Origin: Pseudomonas sp. UBA6562
GTDB lineage: Bacteria; Pseudomonadota; Gammaproteobacteria; Pseudomonadales; Pseudomonadaceae
Assembly (NCBI RefSeq): GCF_002434265.1
Contig: NZ_DJJS01000008.1
Coordinates: 197,586 to 261,585 of the forward strand
Direction of reading: 5' to 3'
DNA length: 64,000 nt
A model generated the notes under the pieces. That model saw only the letters and a program-made list of their open reading frames with translations. It was not told the origin of the DNA and did not search any database. Both the position numbers and the translations under genes were made by a program. Position 1 is the first letter of the stretch; each line of letters opens with the position of its first letter. This document shows positions 17,285 to 26,193 of the stretch, piece by piece.

Positions 17285-19366
17285 ATGATGCGCCCCGCCC
17301 TACCCCTCTTTCTACTTGCCCTGCTTCCCGGTGCGGCCAGTGCCGGCGATATCGCGCCCCTGGAGCTGGACCAAGTGCTGATCGACGATGCCAGCACCGA
17401 GCAGGAACGCGCCGCTGCGCGCCTACAGGCTCAGCCCGGCGCCAGCAACCTGGTCGATATGGAGCACACGGAACAGGGCCGCGTTTCCACCAACCAGGAC
17501 GTATTTGCCTACCAGCCAGGGGTGTTCGCGCAATCGGCCGGCAACGAGGGCATCAAGCTGTCGATTCGCGGCTCTGGCATCAACCGCGCGCCGGGCGCGC
17601 ATGGTTCGGGTGTGTACGCGATGTTCGACGGCCTGCCGCTGACCGGCCCCGGCGGCACGCCTTACGAACTGCTCGAGCCGCTGTGGCTGAACCGCGTGGA
17701 AGTGCTGCGCGGCGCCAACGGCCTGCAACGCGGTGCGCTGGCGCTGGGGGGCGCGGTGAACTACATCACCCACACCGGCTACGATGCCGCGCCTTTGCAG
17801 GTGCGCTACGAGGTCGGCAGCCGCGGCTACAGCCATCGCCAGATCAGCTCGGGGCAGGTGCTGGGCAATCTCGACTACTATGTGGCGTTGACCGACATGC
17901 ACTATGACGGCTACCAGACCCACAGCGAGGGCCGCGCCAAAGGGGTAGCCGCCAACCTCGGCTATCGTTTCGACGCCAACCTGGAAACGCGCTTCTATCT
18001 GCGCTACCGCGAGACCGACAACCAGCTGGCCGGGCGCCTGACTCAAGCACAGATCAAGCACGACCCACGCGGCGCCAACCCGGTCTACCTGCGCCGCGAC
18101 GCCAGCCGCCCACAACCGGGAAGCACCTGGCTGGCGAACAAGACCACCTACACCTTCGACGACGATTCGAGCCTAGTGGCCGGGTTGGTCTACCACGATT
18201 TCCCGATGGACCTGCGGGAAGGCCCCAACCGCCTGAAGGTCGCCTACAGCGATGTCAGCGGCACCCTGGACTACCACCGCCGCGACACCCTGGCCGGTCA
18301 CCAGAGCAACACCACCCTCGGCTGGCGCACCAGCAAGCACCTACCCAACACCGGCGCTTCGGAGTTCGTGCGCGTGCCGGAAGCGTCCAACGGCTTGCGC
18401 CCGATAGGCACGCGCACGCGCGACTTCAGCTACCAGGGCTCGGACACCGTCCTGCACCTGAGCAACGACCTGGAGCTGCGCCCCGACCTGTGGCTGACCA
18501 CGGGCCTGGCCGTGATCTACACCCGACGTGAAAGCGACGTCAGTTACCCGGTTGCAGGCGGCAAGGTCAGCCAGCATGACTGGGACTACGCCCCACGGAT
18601 CGGCCTGCGCTACGACATCGACCCCGCCTTGCAAGTGTTCGGCAACCTCAGCCGCTCGGTCGAGCCGCCGCATCCATGGTCGCTGATCTGGAGCTCGCCG
18701 CCAGTGGCCGGTGGGCAGATCCAGCCCATCGAAATGCGTAACCAGACGGCCACTACCTTCGAGCTGGGCGCGCGTGGCGACGCGGCCATCGGCCGCTGGG
18801 ACCTGGCCTGGTACTACGCCCAAGTGCGCCACGAACTGCTCGCGGTGGAGCTGGTGCCCAACATCAGCACAGCCGAGTTCAACGCCAGCCCCACCGTGCA
18901 CCAAGGCGTGGAAGCCGGGCTGGACAGCATGCTCTGGCAGCGCGCCGACGGTGGCCGCCTGGGCCTGCGCCAGGCCTACACCTACAGCGACTTCCATTAT
19001 CGCAACGACGCGCGTTTTGGCAGCAATCGCCTGCCAGGGCTGCCGGTGCACTACTACCAAGGCGAGTTGCGCTACGACTGGCCGAGCGGCTTCTACGCAG
19101 CCGCCAATACGCAGCTGGCCTCCAAGGTCCAAGTGGACTACGCCAACAGCCGGCATGCCGAGGCCTATGCACTGTTCGGCGCACGCCTGGGCTGGAACTC
19201 GCCCAAGCAGGACTGGCAGACCTGGCTCGACTTGCGCAATCTGGGCGGCGAACGTTATTCGGCGACGGTGACGCCAGGTTTCGACGACAACGGCCAGGAC
19301 GTGGCACGCTCGACACCGGGTGAGGGTCGAGCGGCATATGTGGGGGTGTCTTACAGTTTCAGATGA
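17285..19366 (+). CDS. TonB-dependent outer membrane receptor (FecA-like)
   Basis: A 693-residue outer-membrane transporter for an iron chelate or similar ligand. It has a signal peptide (about 1-20, ending ASAGD), a plug domain (about 45-165, with SIRGSGINR and VEVLRGANGLQRGALALGGAVN), and a beta-barrel ending in the aromatic C-terminus SYSFR. SRSVEPPHPWSLIW and neighbouring barrel motifs recall FecA-type citrate receptors. There is no N-terminal STN signalling domain. No ECF sigma or anti-sigma gene and no transport operon are adjacent. AGGAG at 17276-17280 serves two in-frame ATGs at 17285 and 17288, and the second has the better spacing. Confidence 0.88.
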   Translation: MMRPALPLFLLALLPGAASAGDIAPLELDQVLIDDASTEQERAAARLQAQPGASNLVDMEHTEQGRVSTNQDVFAYQPGVFAQSAGNEGIKLSIRGSGINRAPGAHGSGVYAMFDGLPLTGPGGTPYELLEPLWLNRVEVLRGANGLQRGALALGGAVNYITHTGYDAAPLQVRYEVGSRGYSHRQISSGQVLGNLDYYVALTDMHYDGYQTHSEGRAKGVAANLGYRFDANLETRFYLRYRETDNQLAGRLTQAQIKHDPRGANPVYLRRDASRPQPGSTWLANKTTYTFDDDSSLVAGLVYHDFPMDLREGPNRLKVAYSDVSGTLDYHRRDTLAGHQSNTTLGWRTSKHLPNTGASEFVRVPEASNGLRPIGTRTRDFSYQGSDTVLHLSNDLELRPDLWLTTGLAVIYTRRESDVSYPVAGGKVSQHDWDYAPRIGLRYDIDPALQVFGNLSRSVEPPHPWSLIWSSPPVAGGQIQPIEMRNQTATTFELGARGDAAIGRWDLAWYYAQVRHELLAVELVPNISTAEFNASPTVHQGVEAGLDSMLWQRADGGRLGLRQAYTYSDFHYRNDARFGSNRLPGLPVHYYQGELRYDWPSGFYAAANTQLASKVQVDYANSRHAEAYALFGARLGWNSPKQDWQTWLDLRNLGGERYSATVTPGFDDNGQDVARSTPGEGRAAYVGVSYSFR

Positions 19367-19375
19367 GCGCGGGGA

Positions 19376-19401
19376 CGGCCCGGCGGTCTTGGGCCGGGCC
19401 G
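19376..19401. terminator. GC-rich hairpin between convergent genes
   Basis: CGGCCCGG at 19376-19383 pairs with CCGGGCCG at 19394-19401, between the convergent TonB receptor and AI-2E permease genes. There is no T-run on either side. It may help end transcription from both directions, but it is not a textbook intrinsic terminator. Confidence 0.4.
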
Positions 19402-19414
19402 CTTGCAAAGGGGC

Positions 19415-20479
19415 TCAGTCGGGCAGGTTCACTTTGGGCTTGGTGGACGAGAAGATCGCCCAACTGGAAATGAACAGCGCAGCGATCAACGGCCCGATCA
19501 CGAAACCGTTGAGGCCGAACACCGCCATGCCGCCCAGGGTCGACACCAGAATCAGGTAGTCGGGCATGCGCGTGTCCTTGCCTACCAGAATGGGGCGCAA
19601 TATGTTGTCGACCAGGCCGATCACCAGCACACAGAAGGCTGTCAGTATGATGGCCTGCCAGTACATGCCCGTGGCCAGGAAATACAAGGCCACCGGCCCC
19701 CAGACGATGCCTGCGCCTACGGCAGGCAACAGCGACAGGAAGGCCATGAGCACGGCCCAGACCAGCGCGCTGGGGATGTCGAGCAGCCAGAAGATGATGC
19801 CGCCCAAAGCACCCTGGGTGATGGCCACGACCAGGTTGCCTTTGACGGTGGCGCGCACCACGCGGTTGAACTTCAGTTGCAGACGACGCTTCTGGTCTTC
19901 GGGCAGCGGCACGGCCTGACGAATCTTGCGCGCGGTGTCCGGCCCTTCGCGCAGGAAGAAGAACAGCACGTAGAGCATGATGCCGAAGCTGACGATGAAG
20001 TCGAAGGTGCCTTGGCCGAAGCTGAAGGCCTGGGTCGCAAAGTACTGGCTGCCCTGGCTGGCGAACTGGGTGATCTTCTGGCGCAGGCCGTCGAGGTTGC
20101 CCACGCCGAGCCGGTCCAGACCGTTCTGGGCGAACGTGGGCAGCATGTGCTTGCCCTGCTCCACGTAACCGGCGATGTCCAGGTTGCCGCTCTGGATGCG
20201 CTGGTACAGCGAGGCCCCTTCCTGCACCAGCAGGCCGCTGATGACGATCACCGGCAGGATGGCGATGGTCAGGCACACCGCCAACGTCGCCCCGGCCGCC
20301 AGGTTGCGACGCTTGTTGAAGCGCATGAGCATCTTGCGCTGCATCGGGGCGAAGATGACCGCCAGCACCACGGCCCAGAACATCGCGCCGTAGTAGGGCA
20401 GCAAGATCCAAATGAAGGCGATGGTGACTCCGGCCAGCAGCACGGTCAGCGCCTTGTTCTGCAACAGGGTTTCGTTCAT
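19415..20479 (-). CDS. AI-2E family transporter (PerM/YdiK-like permease)
   Basis: A 354-residue inner-membrane protein of the AI-2E exporter superfamily. It has about eight transmembrane helices and the family's conserved C-terminal block, from the glycine-rich LLPAVGAGIVWGPVALY to NGFVIGPLIAALF. Members have been linked to autoinducer-2 export, Na+/H+ exchange or unknown substrates, so the substrate here is open. The ATG at 20479 has GAGGA about 8 bases upstream. It is divergent from the yegQ/trhP gene and convergent with the TonB receptor gene. Confidence 0.88.
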   Translation of the reverse strand: MNETLLQNKALTVLLAGVTIAFIWILLPYYGAMFWAVVLAVIFAPMQRKMLMRFNKRRNLAAGATLAVCLTIAILPVIVISGLLVQEGASLYQRIQSGNLDIAGYVEQGKHMLPTFAQNGLDRLGVGNLDGLRQKITQFASQGSQYFATQAFSFGQGTFDFIVSFGIMLYVLFFFLREGPDTARKIRQAVPLPEDQKRRLQLKFNRVVRATVKGNLVVAITQGALGGIIFWLLDIPSALVWAVLMAFLSLLPAVGAGIVWGPVALYFLATGMYWQAIILTAFCVLVIGLVDNILRPILVGKDTRMPDYLILVSTLGGMAVFGLNGFVIGPLIAALFISSWAIFSSTKPKVNLPD

Positions 20480-20599
20480 GAAGATTCCTCGAGAATTCAC
20501 CCCATTAGTGCATGGCGTTCGGGCAAAAGTGCCGTTGATGCAGATCAATACTCTGGCACCTTGCCAGCTTTAGCATTCGCGCCTTTCGCCAGGTGCGCC

Positions 20600-21919
20600 A
20601 TGACCCTCCCCAACAAGCCCGAATTGCTGGCACCGGCCGGTAGCTTGCAGACCTTGCGCTATGCCTTCGCCTACGGCGCAGACGCGGTGTACGCCGGCCA
20701 ACCGCGCTACAGCCTGCGGGTGCGCAACAACGATTTCGACCACCAGACCCTGGCCCAGGGCATCGCCGAGGCCCACGCGCTGGGCAAACGGCTATACGTG
20801 GTGGTGAACATCGCGCCGCACAACGCCAAGCTCAAGACCTTCCTCAAGGACCTGGCGCCGGTGATCGCCATGGGGCCGGACGCGCTGATCATGTCCGATC
20901 CCGGCCTGATCATGCTGGTGCGCGAGCACTATCCGCAGATGCCGGTGCACTTGTCGGTGCAGGCCAATACGGTGAACTGGGCCAGCGTACGGTTCTGGCA
21001 GAGCCTGGGGCTGACGCGGGTGATCCTGTCGCGCGAGCTGTCGCTGGAGGAGATCGAAGAGATTCGCCAGCAGGTGCCGGAGATGGAACTGGAAGTGTTC
21101 GTGCATGGCGCCTTGTGCATGGCCTATTCGGGACGCTGCCTGCTGTCTGGCTACCTCAACCGACGCGACGCCAACCAGGGCAGCTGCACCAATGCCTGCC
21201 GCTGGAAGTACCAGGCCAACGTGGCTACCGAGAACGTCACCGGCGAGATCGTCCGTCAGGTCGAGCCCACCCTGGGCTTGGGCGCCCCCACCGAGCAGGT
21301 GTTCCTGCTGCAGGAAAGCAACCGCCCCGACGAGGCCATGCCCGCCTTCGAGGACGAGCACGGCACCTACATCATGAATGCCAAGGACCTGCGCGCCGTG
21401 CACCACGTGGCTCGCTTGGCCGCGATGGGCGTGCACTCGCTGAAGATCGAAGGCCGCACCAAGTCGCACTTCTACTGCGCCCGTACCGTGCAGGCCTACC
21501 GCCAGGCCATCGACGACGCGGCCGCCGGCAGGCCGTTCGACCGCAGCCTGATGGACAACCTCGAATCGCTCGCCCAGCGCGGTTACACCGAAGGGTTTCT
21601 ACGCCGCCATGTGCATGACGAATACCAGAACTACCAGCGCGGCAATTCAGTGTCCGAACGCCAGCAATTCGTCGGCGAGCTGACCGGCCTGCGGGTCGAA
21701 GGGCTGGCCGAGGTCAAGGTAAAGAACCGCTTCGCCTTGGGCGATCACCTGGAGCTGATGACGCCTGGCGGCAACTACCACTTCGACCTGCACCGCCTAC
21801 GCGACAAGCAACAACGCGCTATCGAAGTCGCGCCCGGGGATGGCCATGTGGTGTATCTGCCGATTCCGGAGCAGGTGCCGCTGGCGTTCGGCCTGTTGCT
21901 GCGCGACTTGCGGACCTGA
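20600..21919 (+). CDS. trhP: Peptidase U32-family tRNA hydroxylation protein (YegQ/TrhP)
   Basis: A 439-residue U32-family protein orthologous in type to E. coli YegQ/TrhP, which helps make 5-hydroxyuridine at tRNA position 34 from prephenate. The N-terminus PELLAPAGSLQTLRYAFAYGADAVYAG is diagnostic of the family. The cysteine-rich block GRCLLSGYLNRRDANQGSC followed by TNACRW is the likely iron-sulfur site. Despite the family name it probably is not a protease. The ATG at 20600 gives the usual length. The gene stands alone on the + strand. Confidence 0.88.
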   Translation: MTLPNKPELLAPAGSLQTLRYAFAYGADAVYAGQPRYSLRVRNNDFDHQTLAQGIAEAHALGKRLYVVVNIAPHNAKLKTFLKDLAPVIAMGPDALIMSDPGLIMLVREHYPQMPVHLSVQANTVNWASVRFWQSLGLTRVILSRELSLEEIEEIRQQVPEMELEVFVHGALCMAYSGRCLLSGYLNRRDANQGSCTNACRWKYQANVATENVTGEIVRQVEPTLGLGAPTEQVFLLQESNRPDEAMPAFEDEHGTYIMNAKDLRAVHHVARLAAMGVHSLKIEGRTKSHFYCARTVQAYRQAIDDAAAGRPFDRSLMDNLESLAQRGYTEGFLRRHVHDEYQNYQRGNSVSERQQFVGELTGLRVEGLAEVKVKNRFALGDHLELMTPGGNYHFDLHRLRDKQQRAIEVAPGDGHVVYLPIPEQVPLAFGLLLRDLRT

Positions 21920-22041
21920 CGATTCGGTCATCTGGCGCTCAGCTGGCTGACAGCCCGGCGCAGTGACAATGCCTGAGCTGGGCCCTATGCTCGCCACCGG
22001 CTCGATGAACCCTGTGACCTGCGCCGGGAGGCGCCTTGACC

Positions 22042-22470
22042 ATGCTGCGTAAACACCTGCTGACCCTTGCCCTGCTCGCCATTGCCGGAATCGCTCAGGC
22101 GGCGCAGACGATCGATGTCTACCGCGACCCCAACTGCGGCTGTTGCAAACAGTGGATCGGCCATCTGCGCGAAAACGGCTTCATCGTCAACGACCACGTG
22201 GAGCCGCAGATGAGCGCGGTCAAGCAACGCCTGGGCGTAGCGCCGCGCCTGGCTTCATGCCACACGGCGGTGATCGACGGCAAATTCGTCGAGGGCCACG
22301 TGCCGGCCGAGCAGATTCACGCGTTGCTGGCCCGCGAAGACCTCAAGGGCATCGCCGTACCCGGCATGCCGTTGGGCTCGCCGGGCATGGAGATGGGCGA
22401 GCGCAAAGACGCCTACCAGGTGATCGGCCTGACCCACGACGGCAAGGACGTGACGGTCGCCGAATACTGA
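22042..22470 (+). CDS. DUF411 periplasmic metal-binding-type protein
   Basis: The 142-residue protein has a signal peptide (about 1-20, AQAAQ) and a DUF411 domain. The domain has NCGCCKQW at 31-38, a later conserved Cys in LASCHTAVIDG, and the methionine-rich MPLGSPGMEMG segment near the C-terminus. DUF411 proteins are often found with copper-resistance genes and are thought to bind copper in the periplasm. There is no cop cluster here. A TTG at 22036 is an alternative start. Its TGA overlaps the start of the next gene by one base (TGATG), implying coupled translation. Confidence 0.85.
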   Translation: MLRKHLLTLALLAIAGIAQAAQTIDVYRDPNCGCCKQWIGHLRENGFIVNDHVEPQMSAVKQRLGVAPRLASCHTAVIDGKFVEGHVPAEQIHALLAREDLKGIAVPGMPLGSPGMEMGERKDAYQVIGLTHDGKDVTVAEY

Positions 22471-22907
22471 TGCTGGCTTGGGCCGCGCTGTTCTTCAGCG
22501 CCCTCGGCGCCGCCACGCTGCTGCCGCTGCAGTCCGAGGCCGTACTGGCAAGCCTGTTGCTGCGCGAGCCGCAGGCTTGGCTGGGCCTGCTGCTGGTGGC
22601 CACGCTCGGCAACGTGCTGGGGTCGCTGGTGAACTGGTGGCTGGGGCGGATTATTGAGCGGCTGCGCCATCGCCGCTGGTTCCCGTTCAACGCAGGCCAG
22701 CTCGAACGCGCACAGCGGCGCTATCGACGCTGGGGCGCCTGGTCGCTGCTGTTGAGCTGGGTGCCAGTAATCGGCGATCCGCTGACCTTGATCGCCGGCA
22801 TCCTGCGCGAACCGCTCTGGCGCTTCGTGTTGCTGGTGACGCTGGCCAAGGGCGGCCGTTATCTGGTGGTCGTTCTGCTGACCTTGGGGGTGTTCAAGGC
22901 AGGTTGA
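22470..22907 (+). CDS. YqaA-family small inner membrane protein
   Basis: The 145-residue protein has about four hydrophobic segments and belongs to the YqaA/SNARE-associated (DedA-like) family. The conserved features include LLPLQSEAVLASLLL near the N-terminus, GNVLGSLVNWWLGR and WVPVIGDPLTLIAGILR. Family members are putative small permeases with no firmly assigned substrate. It shares one base with the DUF411 gene upstream and overlaps the convergent zapE gene by 14 bases at its end. Confidence 0.85.
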   Translation: MLAWAALFFSALGAATLLPLQSEAVLASLLLREPQAWLGLLLVATLGNVLGSLVNWWLGRIIERLRHRRWFPFNAGQLERAQRRYRRWGAWSLLLSWVPVIGDPLTLIAGILREPLWRFVLLVTLAKGGRYLVVVLLTLGVFKAG

Positions 22908-24021
22908 CGGCGCAGGGGAAGCGTTGCAATTGCATCTCGCGCAGCCGGCTCAGCGTGCGCTGGTAGGGAAAGGCCAGGTAGCCCTCGGTGTAGAGCTGGT
23001 CCAACGGCACGGCGGCCTCCAGATACAGCGCCACGCGGCGGTCGTAGCACTCGTCCACCAGGGCGATGAAGCGGCGTACGCTGTCGTCCTTGGGCGCCAG
23101 GGCGGGCAGATGGCGGTCGCCTGCCGCGACCCTCTCGGCGCCGTCCTCGGTGCCGCGGGCAATGCGCCCGCTCCGCTGAGTGCCGCTCAGGCAGGGCACA
23201 CCTTCGAGCAGGAGCGCCGCGAACTGGTCGCACACGGCCATGAACTCGGTCGCGGCCAGGGGTTGCGCGCATAAGGCGTCGAAGTGACACCAGAGCACGC
23301 TGCCGCTGCGCCGGAGCACTTCGATGTGCCGGGTGCCGATGCTCAACGGAGCGCTGCTGACGCCTTGGCCTGCACTCAAGCGCTCGAACACAGGCTGCAA
23401 GGCCCCGTCTTCGCCAGGCTCAGCGACCCAGTAACGCTGGCAATGGAGACCAGGATGCAGGCGGTGGTCCTGCCCACCCGCCACCGCTACGACCTGCATG
23501 TGCCGCCGCATGGCGAGGATGGCGGGCACGAAACGCTGGCGATTGAAGCCGTCGCTGTACAGCTGTTCGGGCGGCTGGTTCGACGTGGCGACGATCACCA
23601 CGCCCTGCTCGAGCAACGCCTGGAACAGCCGACCCAGCAACATGGCATCGCCGATATCGCTGACGAACAGTTCGTCGAAGCACAGGACGCGGATGTCGCG
23701 AGCCAAGGCCTCGGCCAGCGCGCCTAGCGGGTCGGCGGTGCCGCTGAGCTGAAACAGTCGCCGGTGGACCCAGGCCATGAAATGGTGGAAATGCTGGCGC
23801 CGCGCGGGTACGCGCAAGGTGCGATGGAACAGGTCCATCAACCAGGTCTTGCCGCGGCCCACCGGGCCCCACAGGTATACGCCTTGGGCTCGATGGCCCA
23901 GGTGCAGCGCTTCGAAGCAGGCTTGCAGCGATTCGATGGCGCTCGCCTGGGCAGCGTCCGGCACGATCTCGCCCCGCGCCAGCGCGTTGCAGTACTGCGT
24001 GAGCAGGCTTTCTTGGGACAT
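22894..24021 (-). CDS. zapE: Cell division ATPase ZapE (AFG1-like)
   Basis: A 375-residue AAA-type ATPase of the ZapE/AFG1 family. In E. coli, ZapE acts at the division septum and affects FtsZ ring stability under stress. The Walker A motif is GPVGRGKTWLMDLF and the Walker B is VLCFDELFVSD, followed by ATSNQPPEQLY (sensor region). The ATG at 24021 starts MSQESLL; longer frames upstream run towards the tRNA gene. Pseudomonas genomes usually carry another AFG1-like gene near rplM/rpsI, so this one may be a paralogue. Confidence 0.85.
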   Translation of the reverse strand: MSQESLLTQYCNALARGEIVPDAAQASAIESLQACFEALHLGHRAQGVYLWGPVGRGKTWLMDLFHRTLRVPARRQHFHHFMAWVHRRLFQLSGTADPLGALAEALARDIRVLCFDELFVSDIGDAMLLGRLFQALLEQGVVIVATSNQPPEQLYSDGFNRQRFVPAILAMRRHMQVVAVAGGQDHRLHPGLHCQRYWVAEPGEDGALQPVFERLSAGQGVSSAPLSIGTRHIEVLRRSGSVLWCHFDALCAQPLAATEFMAVCDQFAALLLEGVPCLSGTQRSGRIARGTEDGAERVAAGDRHLPALAPKDDSVRRFIALVDECYDRRVALYLEAAVPLDQLYTEGYLAFPYQRTLSRLREMQLQRFPCAVNLP

Positions 24022-24149
24022 GCCAGCGCCTTGGGTAAAAGCGCCTAGTGTAACCACGCTTACACGCCAGCTGCGGACGTACAAACGACAGACGCAAGAA
24101 AACCCACCATCAGCAGTTGCTGTGGCGAGCGATAAGACTTTGGAAGAAA

Positions 24150-24224
24150 TGGCAGGGGCGGCTGGATTCGAACCAACGCATGGCAGGATCAAAACCTGCT
24201 GCCTTACCGCTTGGCGACGCCCCT
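24150..24224 (-). tRNA. tRNA-Gln (anticodon TTG)
   Basis: 75 bases fold into a complete cloverleaf on the minus strand. The acceptor stem is AGGGGCG/CGCCCCT, the D arm contains AGCGGTA, and the anticodon stem is GCAGG/CCTGC around the loop TTTTGAT, which gives anticodon TTG. The T arm has TTCGAAT. The CCA end is genomically encoded at 24150-24152. It lies about 130 bases upstream of zapE on the same strand. No phage attachment duplication was seen around it. Confidence 0.97.
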
Positions 24225-24498
24225 GTATCGATTCGACGATGCTGCGCTGTCGGATTGATGCTCCTACTGAATGACAACCCTTGTTGTCGAGGAATGCGTG
24301 GCACTTTAACAGCGACCTTCCGATCTGGGAAGCCTCAATCGTAAAAATATTTCAGAAAAACAGCGAGTTACCGGATCTACAAACACATTGCCTCCAGCAT
24401 AGTACCGCTCGTCGGTTTTTTCGCCCGCTTCGCTTAACAACGGCGGGTTTGTCCATTCCAAGACTGTGAACGACTTCAGTGCTCATCAGGAGGATGCC
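24225..24498. other. Intergenic region between tRNA-Gln and ydcH
   Basis: About 270 bases with no supported gene. It holds the promoters of the minus-strand tRNA and of the + strand ydcH. CCCGC at 24424-24428 and GCGGG at 24443-24447, followed by TTTGT, form a weak terminator-like hairpin shortly before ydcH. No clear sigma-70 pair was identified. Confidence 0.4.
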
Positions 24499-24756
24499 AT
24501 GCCCGTTTCACACGATCTGTACCAGGATCTGCAATACCCGCGCGAAATCGTCCAGCAGCGCCGCCAGCAAGACGCCAAGTTGGACCGCCTGCTGGATGAA
24601 TACATGGACATCGACAATCAAGTGCTGGCTGCCGAGTCCATCTCGGCCGGCAACTTCGTCGACGAAGATCTGCGCCACCTCAAAGAGCGCCGCCTCGCCG
24701 TCAAGTACATGATCGAGAGCCAATTGGAACGCAAAGACCTTCATGCGCGCGGTTGA
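24499..24756 (+). CDS. YdcH/DUF465 family protein
   Basis: An 85-residue, highly charged, almost fully helical protein of the YdcH (DUF465) family; its biochemical role is unknown. The pattern LDRLLDEYMDIDNQVLAAE followed by the turn and HLKERRLAVKYMIESQL forms the helical hairpin typical of the family. The ATG at 24499 is chosen because a full AGGAGG lies at 24488-24493. An upstream in-frame ATG at 24466 has none. Confidence 0.88.
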   Translation: MPVSHDLYQDLQYPREIVQQRRQQDAKLDRLLDEYMDIDNQVLAAESISAGNFVDEDLRHLKERRLAVKYMIESQLERKDLHARG

Positions 24757-24865
24757 CCCAGCACGCTAGATACAGGCGTCTCCTGAACGCGTTGGCCCGG
24801 CCGCTTGGCCGTCGCGGTAGGCCACCGGTATCATGCCGGCCCTACCGCGATCTGGCTTCCGGCTC

Positions 24866-26173
24866 ATGCATACCCTCGACGATCTCTACGCTGGCCGCCT
24901 GCACGGCACCACTCGCCTCGACCTCAGCGCTCAGTTGCGCGAGTTCCCGCCTGAAATCTTCGATCTGGCCGATAGCCTTGAAGTGTTGAACCTCACCGGC
25001 AATCAGCTGAGCTGCCTGCCCTACGACCTGCATCGCCTCAAGCGGCTGAAAGTGCTGTTCTGCTCGCATAACCTTTTCACCGAATTGCCCCGCGGGCTGG
25101 ACACATGCACTCAGCTGCACACGGTGGGCTTCAGGAACAACCGTATCGCCCGTATCGACGCGCAAGCCCTGCCCCCTGGACTGCGCGCCTTGATCCTGAC
25201 CGACAACGCACTGACCACATTGCCCGACGCCTTGGGCGATTGCCGTCACTTGCAGAAGCTGATGCTCACCGGCAATCGTCTGCAGGCGTTGCCCGAAAGC
25301 CTTGAGCGGTGCCAAGGTCTGGAGCTGCTGCGCATCGCCAACAATCGCTTGACCGCCCTACCCGGCTGGCTGCTGCGTATGCCCCGCCTGGCCTGGCTGG
25401 CCTATGCCGGCAATCCGCTGCCGATACGCCTGCAGACTGTAACCGCGCCTCGGGACTATCCGCAGATCCCGTGGTCGGCGCTGACCCTGCAAGCGGAGTT
25501 GGGACGGGGCGCGTCCGGCGTCGTCCACCAAGCGAGCTGGGGAGACCGACCCGCCCCCGTGGCGGTCAAGGTCTATAAAGGCGCGATCACCAGCGATGGC
25601 TCGCCCCAGGCGGAGATGAGCGCATGCCTGGCCGCCGCCGACCATCCGAATCTGGTAGAGGTGCTCGGCCGCGTCGACGACCACCCCGAGCAGGTGCCGG
25701 CCTTGGTCATGCGCCGTATAGACAGCCACTGGCACAACCTGGCCGGCCCTCCGAGCCTGGACAGTTGCACCCGCGACCGATACGACACGGCGCTGCGCCT
25801 GGGCTTGCCGGCGCTGCTACGGCTGCTCGCAGGCGTGGCCTCGGCGGCTGCCCACCTGCACGCCCAAGGCCTGCTGCACGGCGACCTGTATGCCCACAAT
25901 ATTCTGTTTGCGCCGGACGGCCAGTGCCTGCTCACCGATTTCGGCGCGGCCTCGCTCTACCCTGCAAGCGAAACATCGGGCCAGGCGCTGGAAGCGTTGG
26001 AAGTGCGCGCGTTCGGGATTCTCATGCACGAGTTGCTGAGCCTCGATCAGCAAGCGGACGCCGACTTGCACGCCTTGGCCGAGGGTTGCATGCAGGCTGC
26101 GGGCAAACAGCGCCCACGCTTTGCGCAATTGGCCGATGCGTTGAGCCGACGCGCGGCCAGCGCCGCACACTGA
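24866..26173 (+). CDS. Leucine-rich repeat protein with protein kinase domain
   Basis: A 435-residue cytosolic fusion. Residues about 15-190 form seven or so leucine-rich repeats (LxxLxLxxNxLxxLP). Residues about 205-432 form a eukaryotic-type protein kinase. Kinase landmarks are present: Gly-rich loop GRGASGVV (213-220), Lys235 in VAVK, Glu250, catalytic Asp340 and Asn345 in HGDLYAHNIL, and Asp358 of DFG. HGD replaces HRD, so it is a non-RD type. No transmembrane segment or signal peptide is seen. The ATG at 24866 starts MHTLDDLYAG, with no strong ribosome binding site. It stands between ydcH and a LysR gene. The substrate is unknown. Confidence 0.88.
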   Translation: MHTLDDLYAGRLHGTTRLDLSAQLREFPPEIFDLADSLEVLNLTGNQLSCLPYDLHRLKRLKVLFCSHNLFTELPRGLDTCTQLHTVGFRNNRIARIDAQALPPGLRALILTDNALTTLPDALGDCRHLQKLMLTGNRLQALPESLERCQGLELLRIANNRLTALPGWLLRMPRLAWLAYAGNPLPIRLQTVTAPRDYPQIPWSALTLQAELGRGASGVVHQASWGDRPAPVAVKVYKGAITSDGSPQAEMSACLAAADHPNLVEVLGRVDDHPEQVPALVMRRIDSHWHNLAGPPSLDSCTRDRYDTALRLGLPALLRLLAGVASAAAHLHAQGLLHGDLYAHNILFAPDGQCLLTDFGAASLYPASETSGQALEALEVRAFGILMHELLSLDQQADADLHALAEGCMQAAGKQRPRFAQLADALSRRAASAAH

Positions 26174-26193
26174 CCTCTGCCAACGAGCGCCCT

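Noticed and set aside
24150..24224. tRNA-Gln as an attachment site for an integrated element
   Set aside because: No direct repeat of the tRNA 3' end and no integrase gene were found nearby. Both flanks look like ordinary core genes.
24110..24344. Short open frames across 24.1-24.3 kb
   Set aside because: They run through the tRNA-Gln gene, which has a complete cloverleaf and encoded CCA.
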